64,000 nucleotides of DNA. Source: Microvelia longipes (Eukaryota > Arthropoda > Insecta > Hemiptera > Veliidae). The notes beneath the pieces were generated by a model. The model had not been told where the DNA came from and did no database searches. It saw only the letters and a list, made by a program, of their open reading frames with translations. The stretch is from NCBI GenBank assembly GCA_018340805.1, contig JACMZG010001914.1, forward strand, positions 12,850,110 through 12,914,109. The letters run 5' to 3'. This document shows, piece after piece, positions 57,456 to 64,000 of the stretch. Each line of letters opens with the position of its first letter. The stretch's first letter is position 1. A program made the position numbers and the translations under genes.

Positions 57456-58371
57456 GGTCCATGACTACTATTTAACTTACGTGATTTTTCGGGTCTTTAT
57501 CTATTTAATTTCTGTGATTCTTGAATCACTGCGGGCTCGAATTCGCAATTTGAACTGCATATAAATAATTTGTTTTTACAGAAACAAGGTTCCTAACCTA
57601 ATTAGCTCCTGATCTCTTGTATGGTTGTATAAAATCCATAAAACAAAAAATAATTAATTTTAGTCACACAGGTATTACAAGAAATACTTTGGCATATAAC
57701 TTGATATCGATTGACGTCTTTTACTTTACTTGACGCTACATTTTAATTAGTTTTCATTAAAACGTCAATTTTATTAATTAAAAAATACGATATGAATTAG
57801 TCTTCAAGAGTTTTAATCTCAATTAAACAAATATGCCTGACATTTTCCTTAATTTAAACAGCTATTTTTACATAAGACCCCCCGCGGAAGATCAATTGAA
57901 GCTTTTCAATAAGATCATTAATATTGTTATCATTTTGATCATTTAATTAATATTTATTTATGGCTTCAATAAGCCAATTGGCGCCATTTTGAAGATTGTG
58001 TCTAAGATTTTTTACATCGCAATTGATATCTGATTTGTCCTTGTCTGAATATTCGTTAATATTTAGCTGATTAAGGCTCTTCGTTTACAGTGATTCTTTC
58101 AGAAGGAAGCGTACCCCCCCCTCCATACGAAAAAATAGGAAAACTAAAGTCCAATATATATATATTATGTATATTTATTTATACATAAAATTAAGAAGTG
58201 AAATGTTAAAATATTTTTTTGAAATGATTATAAATTGTTAATATCTTTATTGATTGCCCTGTCAATGCACGGATATAGTTTAAGTTTGATAAATTTGTCT
58301 AAATGAACTCCGTTATAAATTAGTCTGTGAGGGACTTACAGGAGTATGACATACTTACTTACACAGAGATA
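57456..58371. other. AT-rich region without a gene
   Basis: No exon, RNA gene or transposon terminus recognised. Confidence 0.5.
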
Positions 58372-58510
58372 CATAACTAGGGAGGCCCTTTAGGTTAAAT
58401 CTTGAAACATTGAAAAAATAACCTTACCACCTTCCCTTATAAATATAATGAAATAATCATTACAAAATTTCATTACCTTATATACAAAAATGATAGATAC
58501 ACAAATAAAA
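58372..58510 (-). mobile_element. MITE-A fragment
   Basis: CAGAGATACATAACTAGGGAGG and TTGAAACATTGAAAAAATAACC are the left part of a reversed copy. The rest is lost before the inverted duplication that follows. Confidence 0.65.
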
Positions 58511-58575
58511 CATAAACAATTATAAGATTGTATAGTCTTAATTATAACATTTTATGTAGTTTTTCGTAGGAAAAA

Positions 58576-58872
58576 CTACTTTCAGAGGTTTTTCACTGAG
58601 GAAGCATAGAGATATTTACTAGAGGGGGCATAGCCTATCTCAATCCGAGAGACCTGAAACATGTTTTTGGGGCTCTCAGGGGCTCTGTGTAACCTCATTG
58701 AAACCCTCTCCAAGAGTGAGTTAGGTTAAAATTGTTTAAGTCTTCCCTACTTTTATGTAGATAAAAGTAGGGAATACTTAAACAAAAACATGTTTCAGAT
58801 CTCTCGGATTGAGATAGGCTATGCCCCCTCTAGTATATATCTCTATGCTTCCTCAGTGAAAAACCTCTGAAA
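58576..58872. repeat. Inverted duplication containing two MITE-A left ends
   Basis: CAGAGGTTTTTCACTGAGGAAG and CATAGAGATATTTACTAGAGG on the left are mirrored by ...CTAGTATATATCTCTATG and CTTCCTCAGTGAAAAACCTCTG on the right. Pairing continues inward through GGGGGCATAGCCTATCTCAAT and CCGAGAGA. The unpaired middle keeps one partial MITE body (GGCTCTGTGTAACCTCATTG). Pairing extends about 30 bp beyond the MITE ends into flanking sequence. Confidence 0.88.
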
Positions 58873-60700
58873 GAAATCATATTCGCTGGGATTAGTAGAA
58901 TAATGGTTTTTACAGTAAAATTAAACGATTCGTTGTAACGCAGCACAAAACGTTGGTTAAATTACTTATGTCGCTTTGACTAATAATTGAGTTATGATAA
59001 TTAACTCCCGAGGCGAAGACGAGAAAGATAAGGACAAGGAAATAGGTAGTGGCATATTACTCCCAGTGCAAATGTGCGTATAATTTTTTATCTCCAGGCG
59101 TAGGCATGGACATAAAAACATGAAACATTAGCATTGTAACATTAACATTCAATTAATGTTACAATCACATTTTCGTATAATTTTAAATTAATTTTTTTTA
59201 TGGTTCAATCTCTCTCATAAAATTTAATACATTTTTAAAGGGACATTATTCCGCTTAAAAAATTAAAACTCTAATTTTCAGAGCATCATTTGGTAAAAAC
59301 AAACTTTATTTTAAAGAATGAGCACAATTTTATTATGGTCCCAGAATAAGGTGTACCTCGGAACACCGGAAAGTTTTACTTTTTATAAACATTATCAACT
59401 ACTTTTAATTATAAATGAAATAATTGTACTTTAATTATTAATTGTATTGCTCCAAAAAGTATAATTATCTTAATTTATTTTCTACGACGGTATACAAAAA
59501 ACGCAAGTATGCTCAGAAGGGAACTTGCCGAAAATACATTTTATATAGTTATACCCCCCTAAATGCTTATTAGGGGGTACCCCCTGATAAGTCTTATTTT
59601 TTTACTCTAGGAAGAGAAAATGTATATTTGTTTAGTAAAATTTGGAGGGGTCTAATGTAATTTTTGGAAGGGTTTAACATCCCTGATGAATCAGCTTCAA
59701 GGTTTTACGGTACATCCAGTAAAGCAAAATTATTATAATAAGAAGTCAATGTCATAAACTTTGAGACCTTCAAAAGAAACATCCTTTGATATAGACAAAA
59801 TTGAAAGCACGATTCTCATAGTATTACGGATGAAACGTCGTGAAGTAGAGATAATAATACAGAGTAATGATATAGGGAAATAAGTTATAAAAAAAAGAAA
59901 ATCTGCAATGCAAAGGAAAATAATATGCGGATGAATATCCTAAGTGGACAAGGGTTGGGAAATTTTAATATTAGATAAGACGTATTTTCTCTGAAACCAC
60001 GTGCTTACATGTTTGAAATCAGAGAATTACATGTTTGAATGTAAATTATAGGGATGTCTATACGGCATAAAGCAGAGTAATCAACGAATAGTTGTAAAAT
60101 GAATTTACAAAATGAGCACAGAGAGGAAGAAATATAATAAGAAAAATGTCATAACTTGATTATTTGTTTCTGCCAAATAGAAATTGTATTAAGGCTTTGC
60201 TGCCCGGACCTCTCTTAGAATTCCTCAAATTGCTCCGTCAATTTTTTTACTGAGAGTTGATATTTTGTGCACATGCTCAGCAAATTATGCTGATGATTCT
60301 AAAATCTTCCAATTCTCTATATTTTTGATTGTGAAACTCGCTTTTTAACATATAATTTGAAAAAAATTGACAATGATAGACGCATTCTGCAGGTTTCAAT
60401 AGCATACTGTTATAATCAGTTGACATCGTGAGAAAATAGAATTGAGGCACCATTGACGTTAGCAGTGGCGGACTGAGCCAAAAAGGCCCGAAGAGGGTTT
60501 GGCCTAAAAGGGCCCAAACCTATATATCAAGGGACCCAATGGGGGGAGAGGTCATATATATCTTCCCAAGGAGAGGGGTCTAATTTAACTAGAGTTGTAA
60601 TAATGATTATAGCAAGCTTAATTTAATTTATTTAGTTTTAATTTATTGTTTAATAAAATTTAATCGAATTTTTAATTAGTTAAAATTTTGTGCACAGTTT
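58873..60700. other. AT-rich region without a gene
   Basis: A possible element end CAGTGGCGGACTGAGCC lies at about 60463, with GGCCTAAAAGGGCCC nearby; no partner end is found. GGGGGTACCCCC at 59574-59585 is a small hairpin. No exon recognised. Confidence 0.45.
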
Positions 60701-60965
60701 GTGCACACTGGCATCGGGTTTGCTGGAGTTCTCTGTTGGGTGACGCTGGACTAGCCAGAGCGGTGAGCCTAGCTAGAGTCTGGTGATGTTAGTGAAGCTA
60801 ATGAGATTGGTGACACAAGTTAAACGAGGGCGGGCCAAGTGAGATAATATGATCAGAGGAGCTAGTAAGACTAGCTGAACTAGTAGTCGGCGCTAGTCAG
60901 AGCAGTGAGCCTAGCCAGAGTGTAGCTGGTCTAGATGAACTGGGCACACTTTGGACAAGTCATAT
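60701..60965. repeat. Degenerate CTAG-rich tandem sequence
   Basis: Repeated words CTAGCCAGAGCGGTGAGCC / CTAGTCAGAGCAGTGAGCC / CTAGCCAGAGTGTAG and AGCTAGTAAGACTAGCTGAA at irregular spacing. It is GC-richer than its surroundings. No coding. Confidence 0.6.
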
Positions 60966-63110
60966 TTGCCGCCTGTAGGGAGGGTGTGATTCTAGGGCGG
61001 ATTAGTTGAGTAAGGGGAATACGCTGATATGATATTGTGGCCGTAGTTTGGGAAATAAAATAGAATATGATTTGTAAAAAAAGATTAAAAAAGAGTTTTA
61101 AGGTGAATATGTAAACATTATGATGTAATAACTAGAAAAGATAACAAACTTAGTGATCCAAGGTCGATTTTTAAATTAACCTTGGATCACCAGTAAGTAA
61201 GATTTTAATCTTACTTAAATAAGATTTTAAATAATTATTATTTACAATTACTTATTATAACCGAAAATAAAAATGTAGCATTTTGTGTCATGGCGTTTTT
61301 CCTCTCAATGACAGTACCTCTCACTTAAGCCAATGAGACCATAGAAACTGATAAATCCGACTCTCCTATTTCACATAGAGCTCGGTCCGATGGTTCCATA
61401 TCTTTCCAATATTGAACCATCCATTTATGGTTTCTATTTATGGTACGATTTTTGTACGCGTTATGAAATATTCAGTTTATTCTTTAAAAAATCTTACCTT
61501 CAATCTATCTTTATTCAGAGTAACTTTTGGTCATAAATTGAATTTTTTGTCACTTACACATACAGGCAACCTAATCTTTGGACTACTGTCTATCAATGGA
61601 TGTGCAGATTTCTTGTAAAAACTCTACAGGTCCAATTGCTAATCCAATTTTAATGAAACTTGACACAAGTTTTATGAGAGGAATGACTGAATAGATTGTG
61701 GCATTAATCCAAAACGGCACATCATTACTTTATTAAAATCATTAAAAATGTTCATTTTATGTTAGATAGAAGTGCTTGTAACGATATTTTGAAGTATTAT
61801 AGTATACAAAGAGACCTCAGCCACATTTGTGAATAGCACAGTTCTTGAGGTATTTATAAGAATGGACGTGCACTCATCTTCAACTTCTCATTTAATACCT
61901 CAAGCTCACAGCTGGGTGAGATTACATCAAGCATTTGATCTCATGTGTGTCTTTTAAGTTTACGATTCATTTTGGAGTCGTTGCCTCTTGGGACTTAATT
62001 TGACGGGTTCCTCCCCTAAAAAATTAGCAGGAACTTAAGGACTTCACTAATTTCGCTCACCCTTTCTCTTATGGTGGTGACAGCCACATTCAACCATCTC
62101 ACTTGCCATTACACATTCCTCCTCACTCATCATTAAGTTGTTCTGGTTAAAATTATAAACCCTCTTCCAAAAACATATTAAGTCATTGTTATCAACCAGT
62201 GAGATCAAAAATGAGATAACTTAACTCTTATATCTTCCAGAAACAATGTTGTAATAAGTGAGATATTATTGGTTGATGACGTCACTGTTTTAACGTGAAA
62301 AGCAACTGTACGGCTTCAAACGTCCCTGTCTACAATGGAAACGTTTTACACTACATAGCTGGGTCAGAGTACAAAACTTGCCATGTAGGTCTTCCTAGAC
62401 AGGTGGTAAACATTTAGTACAGGAAAAATACCCCAAACTGAACTAAATAGTTCATTTCTGAAACGTTTTGAGCCCGTTCATACAAGTAGGTATATAGGGA
62501 AGCCTTGTTCTATGATTGGCAGCTTGTTATTTTTATATTTTAGATACTCATGTGTATTCCAACAGGCTTATACTACTTACTTCGTTCGCACGCGGGGTTT
62601 AAACGAAGGTAGCGTTTTTTATAATAATTTTATAAAAATGATTCGTCAGATTATTTTTGTTTAATAAAAATGTCTGACGAACGGTACTAGAGATATGGTT
62701 TAACTTTCATTGAACTAAAAGGAATAAAATAAATACATAGGAAACTAAAATAAATAATAATCTACTAGCCCTTCCCAACCCTAGGTTCGAGAAGAAGTAA
62801 TTAATAATTATATTGCTTTTAGTATTAATTTGTATACTAGTAATGCGTTGCTTGAGGAACTAACATCAGAAGAATACGCCTAATAAAAAAAAATAACAAA
62901 GTGGACGCTTCGATCGGTATATTGGTAAAAAAATATGTACATTTATCGAAGCGAGTATAAAGACTCGCTTCGCTCGCTATATGCCATAATATGAATGCGA
63001 AATTTTGTAATGAGGTTTGTTACACGTGAACTACTAAGTATCGTAAACACACGAACAAAGCTTTTTCAGCATTAGTTACAATTTTTCTGGAAAAAGGAAT
63101 GTGACTGTAT
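60966..63110. other. Mostly unique AT-rich region
   Basis: It includes the second copy of the 29.5-kb dispersed repeat (about 61630-61870), a hairpin TTAACCTTGGATCAC / GTGATCCAAGGTCGA (61153-61192), and GAAGCGAG...CTCGCTTCGCTCG at about 62950. A 68-codon open stretch at 61412-61618 has no recognised domain. Confidence 0.5.
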
Positions 63111-63114
63111 TCGG

Positions 63115-63361
63115 TTATCAAAATAATTAAATAAACAGAACAAAAATACAGTAACTTATATAGTAGACCGATTAAAATAGAAATCAAAACACAAACAATG
63201 TGCGGAAAGCCGAAAACAATTGAGTTCTTATAACCTTAACTTACTCTTGGAGGAGGTGCACAGAGCCCCTAAGAGCCCCAAAAAGATGTTTCAGGTCCCT
63301 TGATGTATTTAGTATTGATCCCTTAATGTATGATATGCGCCCTCTCTAGTATATCTCTATG
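63115..63361 (-). mobile_element. MITE-A, reversed, left-truncated
   Basis: TTATCAAAATAATTAAATAAA, AAACACAAACAATGTGCGG, CCTTAACTTACTCTTGGAGG and the right end CCCTCTCTAGTATATCTCTATG. The left terminus is missing. Confidence 0.8.
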
Positions 63362-64000
63362 TTTATACACGGTTATTATGTGTATATTATCACATTGACC
63401 AGTAAGATTAGATATTATGCATAACAGTTAGACAAAGTGATAAATTATTTATCACTTCATTCATTATTTATCACTTCGACCAAATTTGATAGTTATTATG
63501 CATAATAACCACATTAATCACTTTGGCTGTGACATATACATATATAGTCCATGGAGGAATATATAGTCAACAGTGTCATGCCCTAACAATGCTATATCTA
63601 AATCTGGATAAGTTACTAATTGAATAAAATAATTTTATCCTTTATCAAAGCTTTTTCCCTTTTTCCTCGTCTCATGTTGCCTTAGGTCAAAGTTTTATAA
63701 ATAGAACTTTATAATTAACTTAACTTTAGTTTTATAAATAGAATAGTTCATTCATAAAACTTTGCCTTAGATCATTGCCGATGGTGTCCCCATCTCTTCT
63801 AGGCCCACCACTGATTATCCGTTGATTAATAAAATAACTTGCTTTGTTACTTTATGCAATGTTATTTATTATAGATTTAAAAATAATAAATTGCTTTGTG
63901 AATACTTACTTGCATGTAGTACATTCAGCTTCATTAAAGTTCCTCCCTTCCTTTAAAAACTTAAATTTTTCCTTATAAATGTCTTTGAATTTACACCTAT
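63362..64000. other. AT-rich end of the window
   Basis: Short direct/inverted repeats of TTATGCATAA and TAAATTATTTATCACTTC at 63414-63510, and a duplicated TTTTATAAATAGAA (63692 and 63730). GGCCCACCACTGATTATCCG near 63802 resembles a hAT-type terminus (complement of the CAGTGGCGG word at 60463). No gene. Confidence 0.5.

Overview
The window looks like a piece of an AT-rich arthropod, probably insect, nuclear genome. The evidence is one multi-exon SLC17-type transporter gene with consensus GT/AG introns, a Jockey-clade non-LTR retrotransposon, tRNA-derived SINEs, many short inverted-repeat transposons and long (TA)n arrays. No operons or bacterial gene organisation are present. I cannot name the species.

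One protein-coding gene can be supported. It lies on the minus strand and occupies the left 17.4 kb. Five exons (17215-17393, 12601-12846, 10850-10934, 3128-3348, 327-476) join in compatible splice phases and encode about 293 residues of an SLC17 major-facilitator protein (sialin / putative inorganic phosphate cotransporter group). The run covers TM1 to about TM7. The N-terminal exon is not identified, and the C-terminal half lies beyond position 1.

The introns of this gene hold most of the recognisable transposons. From left to right they are a near-palindrome (601-1266), a 1.2-kb element with long inverted arms made partly of a TTAGGAAAA-type short tandem repeat (1309-2503), two copies of a repeat carrying a 5S-rRNA-like segment (one swollen into a 0.77-kb minisatellite), a 5'-truncated frameshifted Jockey element with a 12-bp target duplication (6705-9424), a foldback, a tRNA-SINE with a 13-bp target duplication, a 57-bp x 6 tandem array and a nested MITE/foldback pair.

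The right 46 kb (17394-64000) contains no coding exon I can support. It is repeats plus AT-rich unique sequence. One MITE family of about 320 bp (called MITE-A here, 8-bp target duplications, TIR beginning CATAGAGATA) occurs about ten times, once in a three-level nest (30.8-31.45 kb) and once in an inverted duplication (58.58-58.87 kb). The 5S-like repeat (called 5S-R here) has about a dozen full or partial copies. Two hAT-like non-autonomous elements, one Harbinger-like element, a TA-flanked perfect foldback and ten (TA)n arrays fill much of the rest. A possible unlinked promoter and non-coding first exon lies at about 53.7-53.84 kb on the plus strand.

The most unusual signal is 5S-R: a dispersed repeat up to about 800 bp long with an internal segment matching the 3' half of 5S rRNA (the Pol III internal promoter region), a T-run at its end, and an internal piece that has expanded into a minisatellite.
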